From positions 186,001 through 250,000 of the forward strand of contig BDDD01001496.1 in NCBI GenBank assembly GCA_001972305.1: 64,000 nucleotides of DNA. Reading direction: 5' to 3'. Both the position numbers and the translations under genes were made by a program. This stretch comes from Cephalotus follicularis (lineage: Eukaryota; Streptophyta; Magnoliopsida; Oxalidales; Cephalotaceae). The notes under the pieces were generated by a model, which worked only from the letters and a program-made list of their open reading frames with translations, was not told the DNA's origin and did no database searches. Numbering within the stretch: position 1 is the stretch's first letter; every line of letters begins with the position of its first letter. Positions 33,390 to 44,716 of the stretch are shown piece by piece.

Positions 33390-34621
33390 GTTACCTATCC
33401 CATGTGGACAATCCCAAGCCACGTGTCCCATCTCTCGACAGTGCACACACTCCCTAAGTACCAGCGAAAGTTGTTAGAGGTATGATTGATCCTCTAACAA
33501 TGTATGCAAGGCACTGGTGTGGATTTGTTTATGGCATCAGAGAACCTGGACTAAGTACCCAAGGTGGGTGCTCCAGACTGGTTCCCCCAACATGAACTGC
33601 GCACTGGTCTTGTGTAACCTGAAAATTGTGCTTGATCACCACTCCCTCCAGAATCAATGTGGAAGTTACCTTGAAATAACCCCTATGAAAACCCAACCAG
33701 TGATCCCCTCGGTGAGCGACTACTGTTTATCTTGGCTGACTTCCCACTACGAAACCTACTCTGATCACTCTACCATAAGGGCGGTTATGGTCCAGTACTT
33801 GTCTGAATCCTCAACATTCTGAACTCCTCTGATATGTTCTCTAACCGTCTAGCCCTAGCCGTCAGATCAACTAGAGTCCTCAAATCTTGTATGATCAACT
33901 GACTCCTTAACTCTATCTTAAGACCTCAAAGAAATTGCTTTGCCTTCTTTTCCTCACATTACACAAGATATGGAATAGACCGAGATAGCTCCATAAACTT
34001 GGTCTCGTAGTGTGATACCATCATGTACCTTTGAGTCAGATTGACAAACTCATGTTCCATTCTATCCTTGATATCCTCGGGATAAAACCAAGAATTGAAC
34101 TTTATCACAAATGCATCCCATGTCATCGGTGTCTCATTTTGTACCCATGAAGCTTGGACCATTGCCCACCAATATTCAAGTTCTCCTTGAAGCATATAAA
34201 CTGCTAAGGAAAGGTTCTACTCATCCGTACTCTCCATAACCACAAAGATCTTTTCTATATGAAGGAGCCACTACTCAACTGCTATTGGATCCATCTCTCC
34301 CTCGAAAACTAGAGGATGTAGCTTGATAAACCTTTCTAGTATATCATCCCTCTCTTGTCGACGTTCGTCCCTTGCATTTCTTCTAAAAAACTGTTCATTC
34401 ATCCTTGCCATAGTTGCACACATATCTCTCCAAGTAGCTTGTTCATCTCCAAGAGGAGTAGCATTCTCATCAAAAGCTAGTGCTTGATTCTCATGGATCG
34501 ATTCATCTTCATTTCCTGAAGCAAAGTTGTTCCTCTTTGCTCTTCCCCTTCCCCTTCGGTTCCTTTGTCCTCTATTGTCCACGTTTATTTTATATAAGAG
34601 GACATCATTAATCAAACACAC
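33390..34621 (-). pseudogene. gag: E3 gag
   Basis: Read from 34621 to 33390. The N-terminal piece (34621-34271) is rich in Arg/Gly and carries a helical segment. The capsid-like piece (34195-33959) has ELEYWWAMVQ, WDAFVIKFNSWFYPED and EFVNLTQRYMMVSHYETKF, typical of the plant gypsy gag domain. A CVHCREMGHVAWDC zinc knuckle lies near 33448-33405. Stops break the frame near 34270 and 33955. No polymerase domain follows; the LTR starts about 250 bp further on. Confidence 0.85.
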
Positions 34622-34726
34622 ATATATTCGATATCAAAAGTATCAACAAATGTAAACACATAAGTTATTCATATCTATTCAATCAATCTATAATCAACAT
34701 TCAGACTTAATTAGCAGGCCAACGCC

Positions 34727-34738
34727 GTTCTGATACCA
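34727..34738 (-). promoter_or_regulatory. E3 primer binding site
   Basis: The minus strand reads TGGTATCAGAAC, 2 nt after the 5' LTR end at 34741. It is the initiator tRNA-Met type with one or two changes, and it fixes the orientation of E3 as minus. Confidence 0.85.
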
Positions 34739-34740
34739 AC

Positions 34741-36565
34741 TGATACCTCGAACCCGGCAGAGGTCCGAGACATCACTCAAATCCGTTCAGTCTCTTATTC
34801 CATAAATTGGGTACTATTTAAAGCCTACTTTGTGCAGTGAAAAACCATGAATACTTAAAACTTTCATACATATGTGCGTACATCTATTCAAACATCTTTA
34901 AACATTAATACAATTCATGTCCTTGCATACAATAGTCCATGCAAAACCTTTACGAGTCTTTAACGTGCATAATTCATATCATCTTATACAACCATACAAT
35001 ACAAATGTCCATAAACATCTTCCTTGATTCCTTGTTCTATGCATCCTTACCATCACTAATCTCTATGTCCCATGCCACTAGCACTTGCTCCTAATTCATC
35101 CATACTTGAACATGTAAAGGTGCCCCATCCTAAAGGATGGGTCAGCCAAAGGCCTCGTAGAAACACAACCCTAGGCTTATGATATGAACAAATATCACAA
35201 TATAAATGCATGTCATGAAATAATGCACGAACAATTGGGGTTAAATGATCCATATATATAATCATCCCAGACTGACATATATGTAGACCGTTAACCTAAA
35301 CATACACTCCTATCCATACATGTACCAGAGAATCAGGTGGTCGACCAGTTATGTACCACTGTCCCATACCAGCGTATATAACGGTTAACCCAAACATACA
35401 AACATCCGTAAGTTCAACCAAGCACAAGCTTGAGATTAAGAATATCTAGTTGCATATCGGTTCACCGACAGGAGCTCAACTAGAACTAGTTGCCTACTGA
35501 TTCACCAGCAGGAGCTCAACTAGGTACGGATCCATAGAGTCATTCGTCCACAATGTCGTAGCATACCATATCATCATGAGTTTAAAACCTGGCACAAACT
35601 CGAGGTATAGACATCTACTTGTCTACCGATTGGACCGATAGAAGCTCAACTAAATCCAGTTGCCTACCGATTCACTGATAGGAGCTCAATTGGTCACGAG
35701 ATCTAAACACTATCACTACATGAGTATAACACACCCTTCCTCCCTTCGAAGGTGGCACAAACTCCAAGTTTGTACATCTAGTTGCCTATCGGTTCACCAT
35801 GGGAGCTCGACTAGAATTGGTTGACTATCGGTTCACCAATAGGAGCTCGGACGATTACATACCATGAGTAACTCTAGCTGAGGGATCAATCAACAAAAGA
35901 TCGATGCCTAGCACACCTGACTAGAAGTTATAGTTCACTTTACAGTGAACACATATATAGACTTTCCCTTAGTCTCTATTTCATCTTTAAAGCCTGTGAA
36001 GAAATCCAGTTATCACCTTATCACAGGCCCAGGAAGGACTTGGAAGAAAACCTTTTTGAAAACATACTTTAGAAACATTTTGAAAAATGCAGGCCTTAAG
36101 CAGCGATACCTTAGCTTAGGCATCAGCGCTTTATGTTAAGAATCGACAGCCAATCCTAAGCACCATTTGTTAAGGCAGTTAGTAGGTTTAATTCATTTTT
36201 AAAAGGGCCTAATCGACAACGCTCAAGACTAATCGTCGTACTTTGCCAAACGTTGTCAAAAGAAGGCTAAGCGTCGACAGATGAAAAGCATCCTCCTTTT
36301 AAAAATAACCACTAAGTGGCAACGCTCACAGGCTGTGCATCGGCACTTAGAGCAGCAGAACTTAGGGTTCTAAGATCAAAATTTTGCAGATCCAATTTTT
36401 TCCTATACAATCTTTCAATTTTCAGTTCGATACAAGTCCTATAATCTGGCAATCCTTTAAATCCTTTCATTCAAGTATTAGGTTAAAAACCCCCAATACC
36501 TCTATAAACCCTAACATTCAATTCAAGAAATTTCAATCCATACAATCAGTTTATATATGTTCATC

Positions 36566-36596
<31 letters not shown>

Positions 36597-37094
36597 TATA
36601 TATTATATATATATATATATAATCATAAGCATATCTAGTTGAGAAGGTTTCTACCAAAGATTGAAACTTGAATATTGGATTCTAGGTTGAGAAAAGTAAG
36701 AAAGAACGCAAGTTCTTTATTTATGGAGCTTTAATCTTGTATCAATCAAAGTTTTGATCAATCAATAACCCTTCCTCCTTGATTTTCTTGTCGATTCAGT
36801 TGTAAAATGGTGTTTTTGGGCATGTTTGTGAGAGAGGGAGGAGAGAGAATGGGAGAGAGACAATAGAGAGAAAAGAATGAGATATTTTGAGTGTTTAAGG
36901 GCTCTATTTATAGGTCACTCACTAATGTCTATACCCATACATAAACAATATTGTAAATAGACATACAATCATACCATATGGGTATTGGAAATACCCTCCA
37001 TAATCATGCATAATAGACATTCCTAATATCCGTATACCATGCCATATAATACAAAATATGCTAAAGCATAAATGGGCGGTTTCGGGGCGTTACA
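34741..37094 (-). repeat. E3 5' LTR
   Basis: Copy of 30969-33140 with extra sequence, including a TA dinucleotide run at 36566-36622 and the subrepeats at 35440-35870. One exact GCGTCGACAG occurs at 36271 in the patch corresponding to 32165-32400. Frames at 35056-35265, 35945-36139 and 36384-36590 are chance. Confidence 0.87.
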
Positions 37095-37159
37095 ATGGGC
37101 ACCTAATAAGAAATCGCTCTCAACCCATAACTATTCAAAAAATATATATTAGTAAGTAT

Positions 37160-37988
37160 TGAAACAAAACTTTTAATTTATTTAATTTGAGAAATTGTTC
37201 TCTAATTTATTTACCTGCAGCAGTAAAAGGTTTCCGCCTATCCTTGACACTCCGCTATGGCAAGCTCTGCAAAGTGATCGGTACAACCATGCAAGTGTCC
37301 CACTACCCAAATTGTAAGTATCGACAGTGTACATATCATCTAACATAAGTAAGAACATAAGTGGCACGGTATCACCAGACGAATCTAGAAATACGATGCT
37401 ACGAGTAGACACAGGATGTATGCCCGTGCGTGCTGCTCCAGTATGATAGGATCATCAACAGACTCAAGCAGGACCTGAGAAAAATGTCTGTGAAGCAATG
37501 CCAACCTTAGGGACGTCCCATAATTAGCTCTACGCATGGGTCGAAGACTAAGTAGAGCCACACAATAATTATCCCATGACTGCATAAAAGTAAATGGTCC
37601 CATGACAGCGCGACTGTCAATCCTAAGTCCTTGTAATACAGCCACATTCTGGAGAGTGACAGGCACTCGCCAACGACCATATGGAAACTATGGGTCTCCT
37701 GTCTCCACCTCTCAACCAGTGCAGTAATTAATGCATGGTCGAGTGAGATGTGTTCCATTGGAGCTATCCCAAGAAAACCTGCCGCCGAATAAGAGGACGC
37801 AGTGTATCCTATAATGGCCATGGCCTACAATGACAACAATATAATGGCTCCGTATCATGCTCTGCTAAAATGTCCTCTGATCGATGGCTAGCCTGCAGTT
37901 CTAGGACATTAGTACTCCAAGGTCCAAGATGTACCCCCAATACACCTCTATCGTGAGTCACTGAATCACCCCTAGTACGAGCCATCTG
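37160..37988 (-). pseudogene. Plant mobile domain (MAIN/phosphatase-7-long-form-like) frame
   Basis: Read from 37988 (MARTRGDS) to about 37160. It shows VLELQASHRSEDI, then DHALITALVERWRQETHSFHM and a GECLSLSRM-type block, then RIDSRAVMGPFTF. This order is typical of the plant mobile domain found in MAIN-like proteins and in transposons. At least two frame changes occur (near 37810 and 37510-37640). Host MAIN genes exist, but the position next to a MULE transposase and the broken frame argue for a transposon-borne copy. Confidence 0.75.
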
Positions 37989-38010
37989 ATGAACCAATAA
38001 TTTATATATA

Positions 38011-38225
38011 TTAAAAAATAAACATCTTAAATATATAACACATGATATTTTATTTTGTTAACATGTACATTTTGCAGTACACGATAACAAAATGAAAAGA
38101 CAAATACAATCACTTTATTAAAAAATAAACATCTTAAATATATATAACACATGATATTTTATTTCGTTAACATAAGTATTTTACATTACACGATAACAAA
38201 ACGGAAAAGACAATTACAATCACTA
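38011..38225 (-). repeat. 107-bp tandem duplication between transposase and mobile-domain frames
   Basis: TTAAAAAATAAACATCTTAA starts at 38011 and again at 38118; both copies run through ATATTTTATTT-GTTAACAT and ACACGATAACAAAA blocks. AT-rich and non-coding; it may have been an intron or intergenic spacer of the MULE. Confidence 0.8.
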
Positions 38226-38249
38226 ATTCCTATTCAGACACGACCTCCG

Positions 38250-40598
38250 ATTGTGTCCTAAATTATGGCAAAGACCATGTGTCTGTCGTGTCAGCTCACC
38301 ATCCCTAGCATCCATTTCATTTTGAAAATAGTTAGATCGGGACTTGCCTTTCTTGTTTTCCTCAACGTCGGATCCAAAACAACAATCGGCCTCTCATACA
38401 CTAGCCAAGTAGTTCTATCAAGTACGGGGTGAAAAGTATAAGCCCGGGTGTTCATGTAATTTTGAATCGAATACTCCTCAACCACCAAATGGCTAGGATC
38501 AAGACTACACGAACCACAAGCAGGAAGAACGTGCAAACACGGATTGTAATAGATCATCTACTCATTACAGGTACATGTTCTGCTGCCCAAATCAACCACA
38601 TGTGACTCTCTCATACTGGAATGACCTCGATAATGGTTCATCCTAAAATTGACTTAAAAAACATCAGGCCTATCATGGAACATCACAACCTCATAAGTAC
38701 TGGCAAGCTGGCACAATCAATGAAGTTTTGCATATATCGTGGAGCTGTATTCGGCTCTTGACGCCATGTAAGCCTGACTGTCTGCTTGTTCGATAACAAA
38801 ATAATTATTTGATATGTTGAAGCTTAGCTGCACTAATGCTGTTATGGGCAGTCCTCGGACACCCTTCAAGACACCATTAAAAATCACAACCATATTTGTC
38901 GTCATGTCTCCCTATCTTCTTCCTTGGTCAAATAGTAATATCCATTTTTCATGACCATATTTATCAGAACCGGACCGATGACTGAACCGATTGAGGTTTT
39001 GGGCCAACGGGGTCAATGGTCCAACCAGTGGGTTAATAGGTCAATCAGTAAATTAATTAGAGAAATTAAAAAATATTAAAAAAAATATTGACCTTGCCAG
39101 TTGGGGTCAACCTTGGGTCACCGATCCGACCAACCGGATAGATCAGGTCAACACAGGTTTGATTGTAAAAATGATCCAATGACTAACTCATACTAGTTCA
39201 CCAATTGGACCGACCGATCCAGTCTGAGTATAATAACTATGGCCACGAAAAATACTATTAAGCCCCTCAACAACACGTTCTTCTTCAACACCCTCTATCT
39301 TAGCCCATAAGCTATCAAATTGTCTTTGTTGTGTTGCAAAAGCCATTGAATAGACAATGTTATTCAATATCCCATTCTTCAACGTCGTGTTGAAATTACT
39401 AGTCACATGTCTCATGCAAAATCGGTGATATGCGTGTGGTTCTCGCCATCCCAGATGCTCATATGACATGGCATTTACGATCCCAATATGCCTATCAGAA
39501 ATGACAGTCAAACCCTGCCTATTGGTAACCCCTATCACAAGGTATCCATAAACCACACCCAAGTTTCATTCGATTCACACTTTGTGATAGCGAAAGCCAA
39601 TGCGAGTAACTATCCATTCCTATCAATACCAACAGCGATGAGAGATTTTCCTTTGTACTTCCCATATGGGTGTTGTTGATGCATATAACTGGTCTACAAT
39701 ATGTGAAAGCCTCGATAGCAGCATCGAATGCCCAAAAAACCCGCTGGAAAACCCGTACTCCTAGTCTGATTGACTCTGGCAAAATTTTGTACAATGCATC
39801 CCAGTCACCGTATAAATCGGCCATGGCCAACTGTTTTCCAAGCCAAGCTTTCTTGTACAAAATCGTGTAATGATATTACTACTTGATCATCGCAATAAAA
39901 GCAGCAATGTTAATGTTAAACTATGGTTTAACGATTTCCCTCACAACATCAACCACAAAACAAGAATCTATTTGTCTGTGATCATGTGTAGTCATTGGAT
40001 TGTAATCTTGATATCCTCCATAAATCGTGGCCATGAGATGATGCTATAAGTTTCCAGGTGCAGGAACCTCCCTGTCTATATTGTAATCTCACCCGACCAG
40101 GATCAGAATGTGAGACTTTACATGGAGCATGAATGCCCAAATGGTACAACTTCACTGCATGCACTAACTCCTCCCTGCTTGCAAATTGCGCCCCAACATA
40201 CAGACTCCACCTTCAAACGGGGGTTGCACTTGCTGTTGCACCCACTGACTGGACGCCATATTGCTCACCCAACTAACATCACGAAATTCAGGGGGAATGT
40301 TCCCTTGAAATGCCCACGATAGCCTTGCCCCCATACTTTCATGAAATTGGGATGGATAGATTGGAGATTGCTCAACATTCATGAACTTCTACTCATCATT
40401 ATCCTCATTCTCTAGTATTACGTCAACGTCTTCATCATTGTCATCCTCATAACGAAGATCATTATGACTGACTGTTTTTGTGCTAAAAGCGTAAAAATCT
40501 TTGCTCCAAACCATATCAGGAATGACATCCAAGTTGACGGGATTTGGATCCATATCTCTCTGGAAACACATCACAAATATATTTAAAAAATGTATCAA
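38250..40598 (-). pseudogene. MULE transposase with SWIM finger, split by a MITE
   Basis: Read from 40598. An acidic N-terminal part is followed by a Mutator DNA-binding block (AVKLYHLGIHAPCKV and CTWKLIASS, about 40164-39990). The transposase core (39870-39188) has KAWLGKQLAMADLYGDWD, AFTYCRPVICINNTH and VISDRHIGIVNA. The catalytic motif is usually IDGTH; here the Asp codon position (39675-39677) encodes Asn. After the MITE the protein continues with MTTNMVVIFNGVLKGVRGLPI. A SWIM finger (CTC...CLH) lies near 38570-38525. Stops occur throughout. Confidence 0.8.
38959..39238. mobile_element. MITE inserted in the MULE transposase (280 bp)
   Basis: Interrupts the transposase between its LNSIF block and its MTTN block. 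Flanks ATGACCAT (38951-38958) and ATGGCCAC (39239-39246) look like an 8-bp duplication with two differences. Ends are imperfect inverted repeats, ATTTATCAGAACCGGACCG against the reverse of GACCGATCCAGTCTGAGTATAATAACT. The inside is rich in GGTCAACC/ACCGGACC words and has no coding capacity. An 8-bp duplication would suit the hAT superfamily. Confidence 0.6.
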
Positions 40599-40599
40599 A

Positions 40600-41448
40600 T
40601 ATCAATTAAAAAAACATATCTAACTCACGTACAAAATATATCAAAATCAATCAATAAAGAAAGACATTTTGAACAATTAAAATATTCAATTAAATCCAAC
40701 TGCATTTTAATCATGTTTCTCCTTACCCACTAACAACATATTCCACAAATTCGATACCTTTTCACAAATCTGAATTGAGACATTCCAAAAATTATACTTT
40801 AAAATTATATACTTTTGCTCGAAAACACACACACAATAAACCTGATGCATGTTGAAGTAATAATAATACCTCTTCACTAATGCATGCAGAAGCAATAATA
40901 AACCAGTAATAATAAACCAGATGCGTGTAGAACTAATGGTATATGCATTTTCAAATGTGAAAAAGTAATAATAATAAGTAAAAAAAAAACAGATTAAATC
41001 AATTAATCAGAAATTACAAAAATAAAAACCCTAACCGATTAAATAAAAAATTAAAAAAATAATTACCCTAACCTTGTCAATGTAGTGATAACAGTAGGTG
41101 ATAATGGTGATGACACTTGGAAGTCCTGCAAGACATGAGTGAGGTGCAAAGAGTGAGCCATAGATAGAGAGACACATAAAGATCAAAATAAAGATATGGA
41201 GAGAGAGCGTCATAGAGAAAGAAAGAGAGAGGGTGACTGCTTACCATGTAGAGTTTTTTCACCTAATTTTCTAACTTTTTTACCTAAATAAAGAACAGCT
41301 ATAAACCGTTATCTCGGTTTTCAACCTTGCTAGTTTAGAACGACAGATGCAGGTTTAGAGTGATGAATCAAAAATAAGTTTGTCAAACATGATAGATGGA
41401 GATAAATCTCTAAAAGTATGATAAATAAGGAAAAAACTCCAATAAAAG
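40600..41448. other. Non-coding AT-rich stretch
   Basis: Contains A/T runs, TAATAATAA repeats and, at 41155-41230, an AGAGAGA-rich patch. No domain is recognised; the frames at 41031-41262 lie on the complement of the purine-rich patch and are not supported. It probably holds the upstream part of the MULE and, toward 41448, the outer part of the old copia LTR into which E4 inserted. Confidence 0.5.
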
Positions 41449-41453
41449 AGACA

Positions 41454-41669
41454 TGTTATAAACTTCTGAGATTAATTAACAATTTAAGATAAAGAAATCA
41501 AGAGAGGAATTGAGAGAGAATAAGGGATTTTCTTATTATGAAATCCTTAGTTTCTTCTTAACATTACATTCCTATTTATAGGAGTTTAGGGGGTTGTTGA
41601 AATAGTAATTGGGTTGTTGGAATTGTAATTCATACATAATTTTGCCTAACTTTGACTAATTTTACAATA
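41454..41669 (-). repeat. E4 3' LTR
   Basis: Pairs with 48310-48535, differing by about ten substitutions and a 10-bp length change near its TTTTGCCTAA repeat. Confidence 0.92.
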
Positions 41670-41813
41670 CTCCCCCTTGAATTTCTATTCCATATTACTA
41701 TGACTGCCTCGTTAAAACCTTGCTAGGAAAAACCCATTGGGATAAAAACCTTTGTGAAGGAAAAAGAGTACAGTCTCCCCCTGAAACAAAACTTCACAAG
41801 TTCTTGAATTGTA

Positions 41814-42330
41814 TTAATGAAGATCTTTAATCTGACGCATCCCAATATCATGTCTGAGCTTCTTGAATGTAGTACATGGTAATGCCTTCGTAAATAAATC
41901 CGCTAAATTGTCACTGGATCGGATTTGTTGTACATCAATATCACCCTTTTTTCGGAAGCTCATGGGTGTAGAAGAATTTTGGTGAAATATGTTTCGTTCG
42001 ATCACCCTTGATATATCCCCCTCTGAGTTGTGTGATGCAAGCGGCATTATCTTCATATATTACAGTGGGATTATTTCTAATCGAGGATAGTCCACATGAT
42101 TCTTGTATATGTTGAATCATTGATCTCAACCATATACATTCTCGGCTTGCTTCATGAATTGCAATGATCTCTGAATGATTCAAAGAAGTTGCCATTATTG
42201 TCTGTTTTGCTGATCGCCATGATAGCAGTGTCACAAAAGGTAAAGACATAACCGGTTTGTGATCTTGCTTTATGTGGATCAGACAAGTATCCAGCATCAG
42301 CATATCCAATCAATGTTGATTTTGTGCCCC
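41814..42330 (-). pseudogene. E4 RNase H
   Basis: Read from about 42330. GYADAGYLSDPHKARSQTGYVF carries the first Asp. The block with SLNHSEIIAIHEASRECIWL and VIYEDNAACI carries the next acidic residues, and ISPKFFYTHEL and LADLFTKALP follow. The protein is split over three frames with shifts near 42180 and 41950. It is the last pol domain before the purine tract and LTR. Confidence 0.87.
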
Positions 42331-43330
42331 TCGGATAAAATAGACCCATATCAGTGTTTCCACGCAGATAGCGCATTATATGCTTAATTCCATTCCAGTG
42401 CCTTCTCGTTGGTGCCGAGCTATATCTTGCTAGTAAATTGACAGAGAATGCAATATCGGGTCTTGTGCAATTTGCAAGATACAATAGTGCTCCAATTGCG
42501 CTAAGACAAGGAACTTCAGGTCCAAGGATTTCTTCTCCTTCTTCTTTAGGACGAAATGGATCCTTCTTGACATCAAGAGATCGGACTACCATTGGAGTGC
42601 TTAGAGGATAAGCTTTGTCCATGTTGAATCGACTAAGAACCTTTTCAGTGTATGTGGATTGATGGATGAATATCCCAGATGATATGTGCTCCACCTGTAT
42701 ACCAAGACAAAATTTTGTTTTTCCAAGATCTTTCATTTCAAACTCACCCTTTAAATATGTCACAGTCTTTGTAAGTTCTTCAGAAGTACCTACAAGATTT
42801 AAATCATCCACATATACTGCAAAAATAGAAAATCCATTGTTAGATTTTTTGATAAAAATACATGGACATATTTGATCATTTGTATACCCTTCTTTGATTA
42901 AGGATTCGCTTAGTCGATTGTACCATATTCGACCAGATTGTTTCAATCCATACAATGAACGTTGTAGTTTAATTGAATACATGTGGCGAGATTTGTTCGA
43001 TTCAGGAATTTTAAATCCATCAGGAATTCTCATATATGTCACTATCAAGTGATCCATATAAGTATGCTGTTACTACGTCCATAAGACAAGTTTCAAGTCC
43101 GTTCGAAGCAGCCATACTAATTAGGAATCGAAAAGTGAGAATATGTTTCCTGGTAATCAATACCTGGTCTCTGTGAGAACCCTTGGGCTACAAGCCTTGC
43201 TTTGTATCTCACAATTTCATTTTTCTCATTTCGTTTTCGAACAAATATCCACCTGCATCCAACAGGGGTTAAACCGCTTGGTGTTTGAATTATTGGTCCA
43301 AATACTTCTCGTTTGGACAAAGATTGCAAC
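42300..43330 (-). pseudogene. E4 reverse transcriptase
   Basis: Read from 43330. The [21 protein letters not shown] entry block spans 43330-43117. After a gap of about 60 bp it continues from 43057 with LQRSLYGLKQSGRIWYNRL, the polymerase box YVDDLNLVG (near 42822-42796), DLGKTKFCLGIQVEH and NCTRPDIAFSVNLLARYSS. The large 43057-42152 frame is open into RNase H. The part carrying the first catalytic Asp is degraded at the gap. Confidence 0.88.
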
Positions 43331-43440
43331 TCTGCTTGTATTGCATCTTTCCATTTTGGCCAATCATTTCTTTATTGTCATTGTTCAACACTTTGTGGTT
43401 CAGGATCCATAACAGGATTTGCAATATCCAATGCAACGAC

Positions 43441-44711
43441 TTAGGCAAACTTGTCATTAACTAGAATCTCATCTCGATTCCATATTTGTTCATTATGTGC
43501 ATAATTAATCGATGCTTCTTGATTTTGAAATCCCACAGCCTCTTCAGGGCTTTGTACTCTCTCTGGAGTCAATATGGGTTCTGGAAACAACACACTATCT
43601 TGTGTTAATGCTTTTTCAGGATTTTGTACACCACCCTTATTTGCCTTTCGTTTTCGTGGTACAATATCTTTTGCTCCAATTGGTCTACCACGTTTCAACT
43701 GTGGTTTGGACTTTAATATATCGATAGCGCTTTCACTATCTTTAGATATATCAATTCTTGTTGGAGCATTCACAGTTGATATATAAGATTTTACCACTTT
43801 TTGAGCATCATTAAATGCATATGGCATTTGATTAGCAATATTCTGCAAATTAATGATCCTTTGAACTTGTAGTTCACATTCATTTGTACGTGGATCAAAA
43901 CTATGTAATCTTGATGCTTTCCATGAATTTTTATTTTCATTTTTCAATAAAATCTTGTCTCTCCCAAACACTGGGAAAACCAATTCATCAAAATCATAGT
44001 CTGCATAACGTGCAGTAAACATGTCACCTGTTAATGGTTCAAGATACCTTATAATTGATGGAGAATCAAATCCCACATAAACGCCAAGTCTGCGTTGTGG
44101 TCCCATCTTGCTCCGCTGAGGAGGTGAAATAGGGACATATACTACACATCCAAACACTCTTAAGTGGGGTATGTTTGGTTCTTGACCAAGAAAAAGTTGC
44201 AATGGAGAATATTTATGATATGCAGTCAGTCTTATATGTATAAGAGCCGCAGCATGCAATATCGCATGTCCCCAAGTTGAAATGGGTAACTTTGACCTCA
44301 TCAATAAAGGACGAGCAATCAATTGAAGTCTCTTTATAAGAGATTCGGCTAACCCATTTTGAGTGTGTACGTGAGGAACAGGATGTTCAATGGTAATTCC
44401 TATTGCCATGCAATATTCATCAAATGCTTTGGAACAAAATTCAGCAGCATTATCTAGCCGAATAGACTTTATAGGATGATCTGAAAATTGTGCTCGTAAT
44501 TTATTTATTTGAGCCAATAGTCTCGCAAATGCAACATTGCGAGTTGAAAGTAAGCATACATGCGACCATCTTGTCGATGCATCTATTAACACCATGAAAT
44601 ACCGAAATGGTCCAGACGGTGGATTAATCAGTCCACAAATATCTACTTGAATTCTCTCTAAGAATTTTGGAGATTCTACAACCACTTTTGTTGTAGATGG
44701 TCTTACAATGA
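43441..44711 (-). pseudogene. E4 integrase core and C-terminal region
   Basis: Read from 44711 to 43441. The core shows ERIQVDICGLI (first Asp), MVLIDASTRWSHVCLL, IKSIRLDNAAEFCSKAF (second Asp), HVHTQNGLAESLIKRL (Glu) and HLRVFGCVVY. A long linker with Pro/Glu-rich VQSPEEAV-type repeats leads to RT. The N-terminal finger is separated by a solo LTR; the reported frame upstream of 44711 (to 44991) is read into that LTR. Frame is otherwise open for over 400 residues. Confidence 0.9.
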
Positions 44712-44716
44712 GTATT

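Larger units (their letters stand above)
30969..37094 (-). mobile_element. E3: gag-only gypsy element with long LTRs (TR-GAG type)
   Basis: Two long direct repeats, 30969-33140 and 34741-37094, flank only 1.6 kb. On the minus strand the LTR starts TGTAACGCCCCG and ends near GGTATCA or GGTGTCA. Flanks ATGTG (30964-30968) and ATGGG (37095-37099) differ by one base. The internal part has the primer site and a gag gene and no protease, RT, RNase H or integrase. It resembles the gag-only terminal-repeat retrotransposons known from plants and would need a helper. Confidence 0.85.
37130..40600 (-). mobile_element. Mutator-like element (MULE) with transposase and plant mobile domain
   Basis: Read from about 40600 to 37130: N-terminal region, MuDR-type DNA-binding domain, MULE transposase, SWIM finger, then a separate plant mobile domain frame. 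MULEs that carry a plant mobile domain are known. I did not find terminal inverted repeats or a 9-bp duplication. The left end may lie within 37095-37160 and the right end within 40600-41450. The coding parts are broken and a MITE is inserted at 38959-39238. Confidence 0.78.

Noticed and set aside
33517-33822. A 101-residue plus-strand ORF
   Set aside because: It is the complement of the Arg/Gln-rich and zinc-knuckle part of E3 gag.
31000-37090. E3 and E0 as one complete gypsy element
   Set aside because: The E0 pol lies outside the E3 LTRs, is separated from them by a copia LTR fragment, and the E0 LTR (TGTAAAGATC) differs from that of E3 (TGTAACGCC).
37160-37988. A host MAIN-like or phosphatase-7-like gene
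   Set aside because: Broken frame, no introns or conserved gene structure visible, and it lies directly next to a MULE transposase on the same strand.
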